Assembly (NCBI RefSeq): GCF_003667445.1
Contig: NZ_RCTF01000020.1
Span: 38,569-102,568 of the forward strand
DNA: 64,000 bases
Direction: 5' to 3'
Source: Xanthobacter tagetidis
GTDB taxonomy: Bacteria > Pseudomonadota > Alphaproteobacteria > Rhizobiales > Xanthobacteraceae
Shown here: positions 42,549 to 52,637 of the stretch, piece after piece
Position numbering within the stretch: the stretch's first letter is position 1
How the letters are laid out: each line of letters opens with the position of its first letter
Position numbers and translations under genes: made by a program
Notes under the pieces: generated by a model
The model's database searches: none
Told to the model about the DNA's origin: nothing
What the model saw: only the letters and a program-made list of their open reading frames with translations

Positions 42549-43793
42549 TCAGACCGGGCGGCGGTCGTCGATGGTCTTCGCGTCCGCGGGCAGGGTGCCG
42601 GGCGCGAGCAGAGCGAGGCGCCCGCGCAGCTTGGTCGCGGCGCGCAGATCGTCCAGCAGCGCCTCCTGCGCCAGGGCGCCGGCGTCCGCCACCTCGATCT
42701 CCAGCAGCATGTCGTCCTGGTCGCCGATGCGGTCCACCACGAGCCGCGCCTTGGCGACCGCGGGGTGCTTCTTCACCGCCGCCGTCACCTGCACCGGGTG
42801 CACGAACATGCCGCGGATCTTGGTCACCTGGTCGGCCCGGCCCATCCAGCCCTTCAGCCGCATGTTCGTGCGGCCGCAAGGGCTCAGGCCCGGAAGAACG
42901 GCCGAGAGATCGCCGGTCGCGAAGCGGATGAGGGGGTAGTCGGCGTCGAACAGCGTCACCACCACCTCGCCGACCTCGCCCTCCGCCTCCACCGGGTCGC
43001 CGGTGCCGGGGCGCAGGATCTCGACCAGGCAGCCTTCCTCGACGATCATCCCCTCCTCGGCCTCGCTCTCATAGGCGACGAGGCCGAGATCGGCGGTGCC
43101 GTAGCACTGGCGGGCGGCGATGCCGGCCGCCTTCAGCTCGGCCCGGTGCGGCGGCAGGAAGGCTTCGCCCGTTACCAGCGCCTTCTTCAGCGAGGAGATG
43201 TCGGTGCCGGTCTCGCGGGCCTTGTCCACCAGGATCTTGAGGAAGGAGGGCGTGCCGCCATAGCCCTGGGGGCGGATGTCGGCGATGGCGCGCAATTGCA
43301 GGTCGGTCTGGCCGACGCCCGCCGGCACCACCGCGCAGCCGAGCGCATGGGCGCCGCTCTCGATCATCGAGCCGGCCGGGGTCAGGTGGTAGGAGAAGGA
43401 ATTGTGGACGATGTCGCCGGCGCGGAAGCCGGCCGCGAACAGGCCGCGGGCGAAGCGCCAGAAGTCCGGGCCGTGGCCCTCGGGATCGTAGATCGGCCCC
43501 GGCGACATGAAGATGCGCGCGAGCCTGCCCGGCGCCACCGCGTTGAGGCCGCCGAAGGGCAGGCTTTTCGGCTGGATTTCCAGCAAATCGGACTTGCGGG
43601 TGACGGGCAGCCGCGCCAGTGCCGCGCGCGAGGTCACCGACGCGGGGTCCACGCCTTTGAACAGCGCTCCGAAATAGGCGGACTTCGCCTTCGCATGGGC
43701 GACCTGCGCCGGCAGCGCCTCCATCAGCGCGGCCTCGCGCGCCTCGGGGGAGCGGGTCTCGCTGGCGTCGTAGTGGCGGTTCGGGTCGGTCAT
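42549..43793 (-). CDS. Phenylacetate-CoA ligase-like adenylate-forming protein with divergent P-loop
   Basis: 414 aa from ATG 43793, the size of PaaK. PaaK-like landmarks are the N-terminal HYDASETRSPEAREAALMEALPAQVAHAK, PVTRKSDLLEIQ, YGGTPSFLKILVD, QCYGTADLGLVAYE, RFATGDLSAVLPG and MRLKGWMGRADQVTKIRGMFVHPVQV. The expected P-loop SSGTTGKP is replaced by SPGPIYDPEG near residues 97-106, so ATP binding may differ. It is the last gene of the livG-fadD-livHMKF operon, which implies activation of the imported acid to a CoA thioester. Activity should not be assumed. Confidence 0.8.
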   Translation of the reverse strand: MTDPNRHYDASETRSPEAREAALMEALPAQVAHAKAKSAYFGALFKGVDPASVTSRAALARLPVTRKSDLLEIQPKSLPFGGLNAVAPGRLARIFMSPGPIYDPEGHGPDFWRFARGLFAAGFRAGDIVHNSFSYHLTPAGSMIESGAHALGCAVVPAGVGQTDLQLRAIADIRPQGYGGTPSFLKILVDKARETGTDISSLKKALVTGEAFLPPHRAELKAAGIAARQCYGTADLGLVAYESEAEEGMIVEEGCLVEILRPGTGDPVEAEGEVGEVVVTLFDADYPLIRFATGDLSAVLPGLSPCGRTNMRLKGWMGRADQVTKIRGMFVHPVQVTAAVKKHPAVAKARLVVDRIGDQDDMLLEIEVADAGALAQEALLDDLRAATKLRGRLALLAPGTLPADAKTIDDRRPV

Positions 43794-43847
43794 GGTTGGG
43801 CTCGCATCAAAAGCTGGCCGGGGCGCAGAGGTGAGGTTCCAGGTGCC

Positions 43848-43955
43848 GTCATGCCCCGGCTTGTCCGGGGCATCCACTCATCCGTGCCGGCGCGCTTCGA
43901 AGCTGAACGCCAGCCGGGCTGCCGGGTGGATCGCCCGGACGAGCCGGGCGATGAC
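43848..43955. repeat. REPIN/BIME-like paired-palindrome element, copy 3
   Basis: Two 30-bp arms (43848-43877 and 43926-43955) are separated by 48 bp. The left arm is identical over 30 bp to copy 2; the right arm has stem TCGCCCGG/CCGGGCGA. It lies inside the operon between livF and the PaaK-like gene. Confidence 0.8.
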
Positions 43956-44028
43956 GGTGGCAGTTGAGACTGGCGCGACGACATGACGGTACGGATTCGC
44001 CGAACCCTCAGCCGGCGCCCGATCACCG

Positions 44029-44868
<840 letters not shown>

Positions 44869-44932
44869 GGCGGTCTCCAGTTCAGGTCCTGAGCCGTGCT
44901 TCCTGCACAGGCGTGCCTTCCGTCGCGCCGCC

Positions 44933-44998
44933 ATGCTCCGGCTTGACCGGAGCATCCATTCGCCGTCCCCCGCGGCGGGAGAATGGGTCCTCCGGTCA
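44933..44998. repeat. Degenerate REPIN-like element, copy 4
   Basis: The left arm ATGCTCCGG-cttga-CCGGAGCAT (44933-44955) is a perfect palindrome with compensatory changes relative to copies 2 and 3. The right arm (about 44985-45010) is decayed and the spacing is shortened. It lies between livK and livF of system 2. Confidence 0.6.
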
Positions 44999-45016
44999 AG
45001 CCGCAGGACGACGTCG

Positions 45017-45050
45017 CGAGGCGAGGCGGGCCGCGGCCCGCCTCGCCTCG
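45017..45050 (-). terminator. 34-bp perfect palindrome directly after the system 2 binding-protein gene
   Basis: The arms (45017-45032 and 45035-45050, CGAGGCGAGGCGGGCC and complement) have only 2 bp between them. It begins 4 bp past the livK-like stop on the minus strand. With no T-run it is more likely an mRNA-stabilising or attenuating hairpin than a full terminator. Confidence 0.65.
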
Positions 45051-45054
45051 TTCC

Positions 45055-46335
45055 TCACCAGCCCTGCAGCTCGGTCTTGCGGGGCAGGTCGATGGTGGCG
45101 ACCTTGTCCAGCTTGATGACGCCGCTCTTCACCAGTTCGGCCACCGACGCGTCGGTGGGGCCGTTCACCACGGCGCGGTAGAGGTCCACGCTGGTGGTGG
45201 GACGGTGGTCCGTGGCGGTCCAGGTGGACGGCTTGCACACGCCCTCGGTGCCCTTCGGCACCCAGTTGGCCTTCTGGTACATGCCGTCGCGGATCTTCAC
45301 GCCGCCGATGCCGCCGTTCTTGTCCGCCCACTCCATGGCCTCCTTCATGTAGAGGGCCGTGCAGATGGCGGAGAGATAGTGCACCGGCCGGTAGGCGGTG
45401 CCCGACGGGTCGGAGGTCTTGGAGATCTCCTTCATGGTGGCGAGGCCGGGCGCGTCGCCGGACCAGGTGACGGCGGTGCGCACCGGGAACACCACGCCGT
45501 TGGCGGCGTCGCCCGCCGCCTTGGCGGCGTTCTCGTCCATGCCCCAGACGTTGCCGAAGAACTGCACGTCCACGCCCGCGGTCTTGCAGGCCTTCAGCAC
45601 CGAGATGTTGGAGCCGGCGGTGTTGCCGAGATAGGCGTAGTTGGCGCCGGACTGCTTCAGCGTCAGGCACTGGGGCGTGTAGTCACCCGGGGTCAGCGCG
45701 AAGGTGATCGGATCGAGCACCTCGAAGCCCAGTTCCTTGGCATAAGCCTCGGCCGCCGCCTTGGGCGAGTTGGGGAACGGGTGGTTGGCGCCCATGTGCA
45801 CCCACTTGGGCTTGCCGGGCTTGCCCTTCTTCTTCCAGTCGTCGGCGGCCCACTGCACCATGGCGCGCGCGGCGTCCGAATAGGACGGGCCGTAGAAGAA
45901 GTTGAACGGCGCGGCGCGCTCGCTCTTCTCGTTCACCTTGCCCTTGGGATCGGTGAGCGAGGCGGAGTAGGAGGCGGAGAAATAGGGCACCTCCTCCTTG
46001 GTCACCATGGCGACCAGCGCCTCGGTGTCGGCGGTGCCCCAGCCCTGGATGGCGACCACCTTGTCGGAGCCCACCCACTTCTTGAAGGCGGCCAGCGCGC
46101 GCGGCACCTGGTAGCCGTACTCGTTGAAGTCGGAATTGATCTTCTTGCCGTTCACGCCGCCATTGGCGTTGATCCAGGCGATGGTGTCCTGGATGCCCTG
46201 GCCGTAGGGCTGGCCCACGTCCGAAGTGCCGCCCGAATAGTCGGCGAGATGGCCGATATTGATGGACTGGGCGGCGGCCGGTCCGGCGGCGGCGATCGCC
46301 AGCGCCGACACGACGGACAACGCGATCTTCTTCAT
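45055..46335 (-). CDS. Branched-chain-type ABC transporter substrate-binding protein (system 2)
   Basis: 426 aa, type I periplasmic binding fold. Signal peptide MKKIALSVVSALAIAAAGPAAAQ precedes SINIGHLADYSGGTSDVGQPYGQG. The longer size (usual LivK near 370) and segments such as IQGWGTADTEALVAMVTKEEVPYFSASYSASL and YAYLGNTAGSNISVLKACKTAGV resemble the receptors found with fadD/paaK-containing liv operons rather than leucine-binding LivK. The ligand is probably an organic acid, which is inferred from context. It is followed immediately by a 34-bp palindrome. Confidence 0.88.
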   Translation of the reverse strand: MKKIALSVVSALAIAAAGPAAAQSINIGHLADYSGGTSDVGQPYGQGIQDTIAWINANGGVNGKKINSDFNEYGYQVPRALAAFKKWVGSDKVVAIQGWGTADTEALVAMVTKEEVPYFSASYSASLTDPKGKVNEKSERAAPFNFFYGPSYSDAARAMVQWAADDWKKKGKPGKPKWVHMGANHPFPNSPKAAAEAYAKELGFEVLDPITFALTPGDYTPQCLTLKQSGANYAYLGNTAGSNISVLKACKTAGVDVQFFGNVWGMDENAAKAAGDAANGVVFPVRTAVTWSGDAPGLATMKEISKTSDPSGTAYRPVHYLSAICTALYMKEAMEWADKNGGIGGVKIRDGMYQKANWVPKGTEGVCKPSTWTATDHRPTTSVDLYRAVVNGPTDASVAELVKSGVIKLDKVATIDLPRKTELQGW

Positions 46336-46406
46336 GTGCGTCTCCTTGGTTGATCCTCTTGGGGCGGGGTGGTCTTGCTGCCGCCTTCGCCGGGGTGGGC
46401 TTCGGG

Positions 46407-47477
46407 TCAGTACGAGAACGGGTAGAGCTTCCAGTAGGCCTTGATCAGCCGCCAGCGGTGCGCGAGGCCGTCCGGCTCGAAGATCAGGAACAGGATGATG
46501 GTGGCACCGATCAGCATCTCGCGCATGTAGGTGATGCCGTCCTTCAGGTGCAGCACCTGGTCGATGGTGCTGCCCTGGAGCGCGCTCGCCAGCATGCCCG
46601 TCAGTTCCGGCAGCAGCACCATGAAGATGGTGCCCATGAGCGAGCCCATGATCGAGCCGAGCCCGCCGATGATGATCATGCCGAGGAACTGGATCGAGAA
46701 CAGGATGTCGAGCCCCTCCACCGACATGAAGCCGATATAGTGGGCATAGAGCGCGCCGCCGATGCCGGCATAGAAGGACGAGATGCCGAACGCCATGGTG
46801 CGGTACTTCGTCAGGTTCACGCCCATCATCTCGGCGGAGAGATAATGGTCGCGCACCGCGATCAGCGCCCGCCCGTCGCGGGTGCGCATCAGGTTGGTGG
46901 CGCCGAGATACATCACCACCACGAAGAACAGCACCACGTAGAAGTAGCGCGTGTCGCCGGAGAGGTCGTAGCCGAACAGCTCGAACGGCGGCGCCATGGC
47001 GCCGTGGGTGCCGCCGGTGAACCACTCGGCGCGCACGAAGAAGTCCTGCAGGATGAACTGCGCGGCCAGCGTCGCGATGGCGAGGTAGAGCCCCTTCACC
47101 CGCGCCGCCGGCAGGCCGAAGATGAGGCCGACGATGGTGGTCCACAGCCCCGCCAGCACGATGGCGAGCGGCACCGGCACGCCCTTGTTGGCGAGATAGG
47201 CCGAGGCGAAGCCGCCGAAGCCGAAGAACACCGCGTGGCCGATGGAGATCTGGCCCGAGAAGCCGACCAGGATGTTCAGCCCCAAGGCGGCGATGCCGAG
47301 ATAGCCGATCTGGATCATCAGGCTCAGCACATAGCGCGACAGGAACATCGGCGCGAAGCACAGGGCGACGATTGCCGCCACGATCAGGATCAGCGTCAGG
47401 CGGGTCGAGAAGATGGTCTGGTCGGCCTGGTAGCTGGTGCGGTAGTCGCCGCACGGGCGCAAGGAGGTCATGGCCAT
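46407..47477 (-). CDS. livM: Branched-chain-type ABC permease LivM (system 2)
   Basis: 356 aa with about ten TM helices. LivM motifs: IAALGLNILVGFSGQISIGHAVFFGFGGFASAYL near residues 64-97, and IQFLGMIIIGGLGSIMGSLMGTIFMVLLPEL near 260-290, which contains the coupling loop. A soluble N-tail (MAMTSLRPCGDYRTSYQADQ) precedes TM1. The start lies 4 bp after the livH stop on the same strand, so translation is coupled. Confidence 0.92.
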   Translation of the reverse strand: MAMTSLRPCGDYRTSYQADQTIFSTRLTLILIVAAIVALCFAPMFLSRYVLSLMIQIGYLGIAALGLNILVGFSGQISIGHAVFFGFGGFASAYLANKGVPVPLAIVLAGLWTTIVGLIFGLPAARVKGLYLAIATLAAQFILQDFFVRAEWFTGGTHGAMAPPFELFGYDLSGDTRYFYVVLFFVVVMYLGATNLMRTRDGRALIAVRDHYLSAEMMGVNLTKYRTMAFGISSFYAGIGGALYAHYIGFMSVEGLDILFSIQFLGMIIIGGLGSIMGSLMGTIFMVLLPELTGMLASALQGSTIDQVLHLKDGITYMREMLIGATIILFLIFEPDGLAHRWRLIKAYWKLYPFSY

Positions 47478-47481
47478 GGTC

Positions 47482-48375
47482 TCAGACCCTCTCGATGTCG
47501 CGGGTGCCGAACAGCCCGTAGGGCTTGATCATCAGGATCAGGATCAGGGCGTAGAAGGGCGCGATCTCGTAGAGGTTGCCCCACTTGAGATACTGGCTGT
47601 CCACGAACTGGGCGAGGTTCTCAAGAAGGCCGACGATGAGGCCGCCCACCACCGCGCCGAACACGCTGTCGAGGCCGCCGAGGATCACCGCCGGGAACAC
47701 CTTGATGCCGAAGAAGGAGAGCGCGGAGGAGACGCCGTTGACGATGCCGACCACCACGCCGGCGACCGCCGAGACCGCCGCCGAGATGCCCCAGGACAGC
47801 GCGAACACCTGGCGCACCGAGATGCCGAGCGACTGCGCCACCTGCTGGGAGAAGGCGGTGGCCCGCATGGCGAGGCCCATCTTCGAATACTTAAAGAACC
47901 AGGCGAAGCCGGCCATGATGGCGAGGCTCACCCCGGTGGACATCAGGTAGGCGGTCTGCACCTGGAGCCCGAGGATGTTCACCTGCGCCACCGGGAAGAT
48001 GGGCGGGAACGGCTGGGCGAACGTGCCGAACATCCACTTCATCAGCGCCTGGAAGAAGATGGACAGGCCGATCGTCACCATGATGACGGAAATGATCGGC
48101 TCGCCGATCAGCGGCCGCAGCACCACCATCTGCACCAGGATGCCGAACACCATCATGAAGGCGATGGCGATCAGGAAGCCCCAGAAGAAGGGGATGTCCC
48201 ATGCGGTCAGAAGCCACCAGCACACCCACGCGCCGATCAGCAGGAACTCGCCCTGGGCGAAGTTCACCACTTGGCTGGCCTTGTAGATGAGCACGAAGCA
48301 CATGCCGACCACGCCGTAGAGCGTGCCGATGATGAGCCCGTTGATGATGAGCTGGACGAGGAGCTGGGACTGCAT
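47482..48375 (-). CDS. livH: Branched-chain-type ABC permease LivH (system 2)
   Basis: 297 aa, about eight TM helices. LivH motifs: LIINGLIIGTLYGVVGMCFVLIYKASQVVNFAQGEFLLIGAW near residues 7-48 and FPAVILGGLDSVFGAVVGGLIVGLLENL near 230-257. It lies downstream of fadD, with a 181-bp gap that holds an inverted-repeat element, and directly upstream of livM. Confidence 0.92.
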   Translation of the reverse strand: MQSQLLVQLIINGLIIGTLYGVVGMCFVLIYKASQVVNFAQGEFLLIGAWVCWWLLTAWDIPFFWGFLIAIAFMMVFGILVQMVVLRPLIGEPIISVIMVTIGLSIFFQALMKWMFGTFAQPFPPIFPVAQVNILGLQVQTAYLMSTGVSLAIMAGFAWFFKYSKMGLAMRATAFSQQVAQSLGISVRQVFALSWGISAAVSAVAGVVVGIVNGVSSALSFFGIKVFPAVILGGLDSVFGAVVGGLIVGLLENLAQFVDSQYLKWGNLYEIAPFYALILILMIKPYGLFGTRDIERV

Positions 48376-48402
48376 CAGACGCTCCCGATGAAATCTGGCC
48401 GG

Positions 48403-48526
48403 CTCCCCTCTCCCCTTGCGGGAGAGGGGGCGGGGGTGAGGGGTGAGGACGTCGGCGCGGGGGGCTGCGAGGCAAGGGCGAGCGCAAGCGCCCCCTCACC
48501 CCAACCCTCTCCCGCGAGGGGAGAGC
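48403..48526. repeat. Inverted-repeat intergenic element (second family)
   Basis: The left arm (about 48403-48443) contains the hairpin CTCTCCC-cttg-GGGAGAG and then a GGGGTGAGGGG block. The right arm (about 48488-48526) is CCCCTCACCCC followed by CTCTCCC-gcga-GGGGAGAG. This C/T-versus-G/A class is widespread in intergenic regions of Hyphomicrobiales. Here it separates fadD from livH. Confidence 0.75.
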
Positions 48527-48556
48527 GAGCAGCGCGGTGATCGCGGCAACGGTCCA

Positions 48557-50497
48557 TCACGCCGCCCTCCTTTTGGCTTCGGTGGCGGCGGTGCCGGCGC
48601 GGGTGTCCAGCTCGACCACGTCGAGCTTGGTCTTGATGCGCTGTTTGGTGCCGTCCTGGAAGGTGATGGTGGTGTCCACGTCGATCACCTTCGCGCCCTG
48701 ATACATGGCGTCGATGATGGTGCCGTAGCGCTCGTTGATGACGCCGCGGCGCACCTTGCGGGTGCGGGTCAGCTCGCCGTCGTCCGCGTCCAGCTCCTTG
48801 TAGAGCAGCAGGAAGCGGGAGACGCGCTGCTTCGCGGCCAGCGTCTTGTTCACTTCCTCCACCTCCTTGCGCAGGAGGGCGATGACCTCCGGCTTCGCGG
48901 AGAGGTCGGTATAGGTGGTGAAGGCGATGCGCTGCTTCTCCGCCCATTTCGAGACGATGGAGAAGCGGATGCAGATGATCGCGGCGAGGCTCTCGCGCCC
49001 GTCGCCGAGGATCACCGCCTCGGCCACATAGGGCGAGAACTTCAGCTTGTTCTCGATGTACTGCGGCGAGAAGCGGTCGCCCTGCGTGGTCTTGGCCATG
49101 TCGCGGATGCGGTCGATGACCACCAGATGGCCCTTGTCGTTGAAATAGCCGGCGTCGCCGGTGCGCATCCAGCCTTCTTCCGCGAACGACTTCGCCGTCT
49201 CCTCGGCATTGCCGAAATAGCCGGTGAACATGTTGGGGTGGCGCGTGACCACCTCGCCGAGGCCATTGGGATCGGGGTCGTCGATGCGGATCTCCACCCC
49301 CTCCATGGGCACGCCGACGGTGTCGAAGTCTACGTCGGCGGCCTGGTGCAGGGTGTAGGCGCCGAGCAGCTCGGTCTGGCCGTAGAGCTGGCGCATGGGC
49401 ACGCCCAGCGCCAGGAAGAAGCGGAAGGTGTCGGGCCCGAGCGCCGCGCCGCCGGTGGCGGCGGACTTCAGGCGAGTGAAGCCGAGCCGGTCGCGCAAGG
49501 CGCGGAACAGGATGAAGTCGGCGAGCGCCGAGCGCTGGCCGCGCTCCAGCGCCTTGAGGCCGAGCGCCATGCCGAAGTGGAACATGGCGCGCTTGAGCGC
49601 CGAGGCGTCCATCATGCGGGCGCGCACGTCGGCGGCGATCTGCTCCCACACGCGCGGGGCGAACAGCACGAAGGTCGGGCCGATCTCGCGCATGTCGGCC
49701 ATCATGGTCTCCGGCTCCTCCACGAAGTTCACCTTCATGCGGGAGAGGATCGCCTGGCCGAACGCGTAGATCTGCTCCATGATCCAGGGCATCTGGAGCA
49801 CGCTGACATACTCGTCGTCGGGCCCGCGCGGGTCCATGGCGAGGTAGGCCTTGCAGTGGCGCAGCAGCGCGCCGCCGGTCAGCATGGCGAGCTTGGGGTG
49901 GGAGGTGGTGCCCGAGGTGGTGCACAGGATGGCGACGTCGTCGCCCTTGCCGGCCGCCACCATGTCCGCATAGGCGGAGGGCGCCGCCGCGTCGCGGGCG
50001 CGGCCCTGCTCCTCCAGACTTTCCAGCGAGACGAGGCGCGGATCGTCGTATTTGCGGATGCCGCGCGGGTCGGAATAGACGATGTGGCGGACGGTGGGGA
50101 TCTTCTCTTCGAGCTGGAGCAGCTTGTCCACCTGCTCCTCGTCCTCGGCGAACACCACGGCCACGTCCGCATAGGTGATGAGATAGGCCACCTCGTCGGC
50201 CAGAGCGTCGCGGTAGATGCCGAGGCTCATGCCGCCGAGCGCGTGGGCCGCGACCTCGCCCATCAGCCATTCCGGGCGGTTGTCGCCGAGCAGCGCCACC
50301 ACGTCGCCGCGGGAAACGCCGAGGCCGGTGAGGCCGAGCGCGATGTGCCTCACCCGGCGCGCCACCTCGGCCCAGGTGTAGGCATTCCAGATGCCGAGGT
50401 CCTTCTCGCGCAGCCAGATGTCGCCGCCATGCTCGGCGGCGTGCAACTCCAGGAGCTTGGGCAGGGTGTCGTAGCGGGTGATGTCGGGCAGGGTCAT
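48557..50497 (-). CDS. AMP-forming acyl-CoA synthetase (long-chain fatty acid-CoA ligase-like)
   Basis: 646 aa from ATG 50497. ANL-superfamily motifs: A3 in ILCTTSGTTSHPKLAML near residues 188-204, A5 in GQTELLGAYTL, A7 in GWMRTGDAGYFNDKGHLVVIDRIRDMAKTTQGDRFSPQYIENKLKFSPYVAEAVI. The large size and C-terminal FadD15-type domain (INERYGTIIDAMYQGAKVIDVDT) match the ligases embedded in liv operons. It should make a CoA thioester of the imported acid at the membrane. Whether the acid is a fatty or an aromatic acid cannot be read from sequence. It is the second gene of the operon, 11 bp after livG. Confidence 0.9.
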   Translation of the reverse strand: MTLPDITRYDTLPKLLELHAAEHGGDIWLREKDLGIWNAYTWAEVARRVRHIALGLTGLGVSRGDVVALLGDNRPEWLMGEVAAHALGGMSLGIYRDALADEVAYLITYADVAVVFAEDEEQVDKLLQLEEKIPTVRHIVYSDPRGIRKYDDPRLVSLESLEEQGRARDAAAPSAYADMVAAGKGDDVAILCTTSGTTSHPKLAMLTGGALLRHCKAYLAMDPRGPDDEYVSVLQMPWIMEQIYAFGQAILSRMKVNFVEEPETMMADMREIGPTFVLFAPRVWEQIAADVRARMMDASALKRAMFHFGMALGLKALERGQRSALADFILFRALRDRLGFTRLKSAATGGAALGPDTFRFFLALGVPMRQLYGQTELLGAYTLHQAADVDFDTVGVPMEGVEIRIDDPDPNGLGEVVTRHPNMFTGYFGNAEETAKSFAEEGWMRTGDAGYFNDKGHLVVIDRIRDMAKTTQGDRFSPQYIENKLKFSPYVAEAVILGDGRESLAAIICIRFSIVSKWAEKQRIAFTTYTDLSAKPEVIALLRKEVEEVNKTLAAKQRVSRFLLLYKELDADDGELTRTRKVRRGVINERYGTIIDAMYQGAKVIDVDTTITFQDGTKQRIKTKLDVVELDTRAGTAATEAKRRAA

Positions 50498-50508
50498 GTG
50501 CGCGGCCC

Positions 50509-51360
<852 letters not shown>

Positions 51361-51539
51361 GCCGTCCTCCCTATCTGTCCCGGAGGTTCGGCCCTGCCGC
51401 CCTCCATGTGGCGCCCCGCGTATCGCGTTGGCTCGGCGCCTGCCCGATCGTAACGTCGGGCTTCAGGAAACAATCAAGCGTTCTTTTTTATTCTGGTCAA
51501 GCGGCATTTCTTGTCGCAGGATGCCCTTGCGTGGCGGCG

Positions 51540-51559
51540 TCTCAGACTTCAGTCTAAGA
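51540..51559. promoter_or_regulatory. TetR-type operator candidate in the liv/tetR divergent spacer
   Basis: TCT-c-AGACT-tc-AGTCT-a-AGA is a 20-bp inverted repeat with one mismatched pair. It lies about 105 bp before the TetR gene and 180 bp before livG. The rest of the 303-bp spacer has a T-rich patch near 51480-51491 but no gene. Confidence 0.5.
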
Positions 51560-51663
51560 CATTCCGATCCCACGCGCGGTTGCGCTCCGGGCGCAATCCA
51601 ATCACCACCCAGGGGCCGCAGCAAGGCCGGGATGGACGTTGAGAGGCAGACGCTGAAGAGGCC

Positions 51664-52299
51664 ATGGCGCGCACCATCGGATCAAACGGCGCCCGCACTG
51701 CGGAGGCCATCCGGCAGGCGGGCGTGACGCTCATCTACCGGCACGGCTACGAGGCCATGAGCCTGCGGCAACTGGCGGCCGAGGTGGGGCTCCAGTCGGG
51801 CTCGCTCTACAAATATTTCGACAACAAGCAGTCGCTGCTGTTCGACATCGTGCGCGAGCACATGGCGGACCTGCTGGCGAAGGCGGAGGCGGACCTCGCC
51901 GGCATCGACGACCCGATGGCGCGGCTGAAGGCGTTCTCGGCCTTCCATCTGCGCTACCACATGCAGCGCATGGCTCATGTCTTCATCGCCAACATGGAGA
52001 TCAGGAGCCTCGACGACGACCACCGGGCCATGGTGGTGGGGCTGCGCCGGCGCTACGAGAACCTGCTGGAGGACACGCTGCGCGCGGGGGCGCAGGCCGG
52101 CGTGTTCCGGATCGCCGAGCCGAAGGTCGCCACCTACGCCATCATCTCCATGCTCACCGGCATCTGCATGTGGTACCGGCCCGGCGGCCGGCTCAGCCAG
52201 GACCAGCTGGTGGACATCTATACCGGCCTCGTGGTGGACGGCGTGACCGGGCCGCAGGGCCTCACAGCCGCGGCCGAGCGGCACCGCGCGCTGGCGTGA
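51664..52299 (+). CDS. TetR-family regulator of the liv-fadD operon
   Basis: 211 aa. TetR DNA-binding domain near residues 10-60: NGARTAEAIRQAGVTLIYRHGYEAMSLRQLAAEVGLQSGSLYKYFDNKQSLLFDIV. The C-terminal part (RYHMQRMAHVFIANMEIRSLDDDHRAMVVGLRRRYENLLEDTLRAG) resembles the TetR_C_33-type domain of acyl-CoA-responsive regulators. It is divergent from livG, so autorepression and repression of the operon are likely, with a CoA thioester made by the operon's own ligase as a plausible inducer (inference). Confidence 0.88.
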   Translation: MARTIGSNGARTAEAIRQAGVTLIYRHGYEAMSLRQLAAEVGLQSGSLYKYFDNKQSLLFDIVREHMADLLAKAEADLAGIDDPMARLKAFSAFHLRYHMQRMAHVFIANMEIRSLDDDHRAMVVGLRRRYENLLEDTLRAGAQAGVFRIAEPKVATYAIISMLTGICMWYRPGGRLSQDQLVDIYTGLVVDGVTGPQGLTAAAERHRALA

Positions 52300-52310
52300 G
52301 GGCGCCCCGC

Positions 52311-52339
52311 TTGCCATCCTCCGCCCGCTCGCCCATATA
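52311..52339 (+). promoter_or_regulatory. Promoter of the SRP RNA gene
   Basis: TTGCCA (52311-52316), a 17-bp spacer and CATATA (52334-52339) place the start about 6 bp downstream, at the first base of the SRP RNA helix near 52345. Confidence 0.6.
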
Positions 52340-52344
52340 GGGGC

Positions 52345-52442
52345 CGGGAGGTTGGCGGTGGACGAGCCACTCGCCAACCGGGTCAGGTCCGGAAGGAAGC
52401 AGCCCCAACGAGCCCGGTCTCGGGTCTTCGTCCAGCCTCCCA
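52345..52442 (+). ncRNA. ffs: Signal recognition particle RNA (4.5S, small bacterial type)
   Basis: The conserved apical SRP motif GGTCAGGTCCGGAAGGAAGC (52381-52400) with AGCCCCAACGAG-type partner strand is unmistakable. The terminal helix pairs GGGAGG (52346-52351) with CCTCCC (52436-52441), giving about 98 nt. A T/C-rich stretch follows at 52443-52455 as a likely termination region. The RNA binds Ffh for co-translational protein targeting. Its place just upstream of dnaX is conserved in alphaproteobacteria. Confidence 0.95.
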
Positions 52443-52637
52443 CCCCTTTCCTTTCGCGAGCCCTGTTGCCGCGCCCCGTCGCTGCGCCATTCGCGCCGCA
52501 GGGCGTGCCGCGCGGCGGTATCCCGGACGGCCGTCCGTGGCCGTGGACGACGGGGATTTGCCCGCCCGACCATCGACGCCTGCGTGCGCGATGCTATGTA
52601 TGGGGGGAGGGCCATCGGCGGCCCCGAAGGCGGCAGG

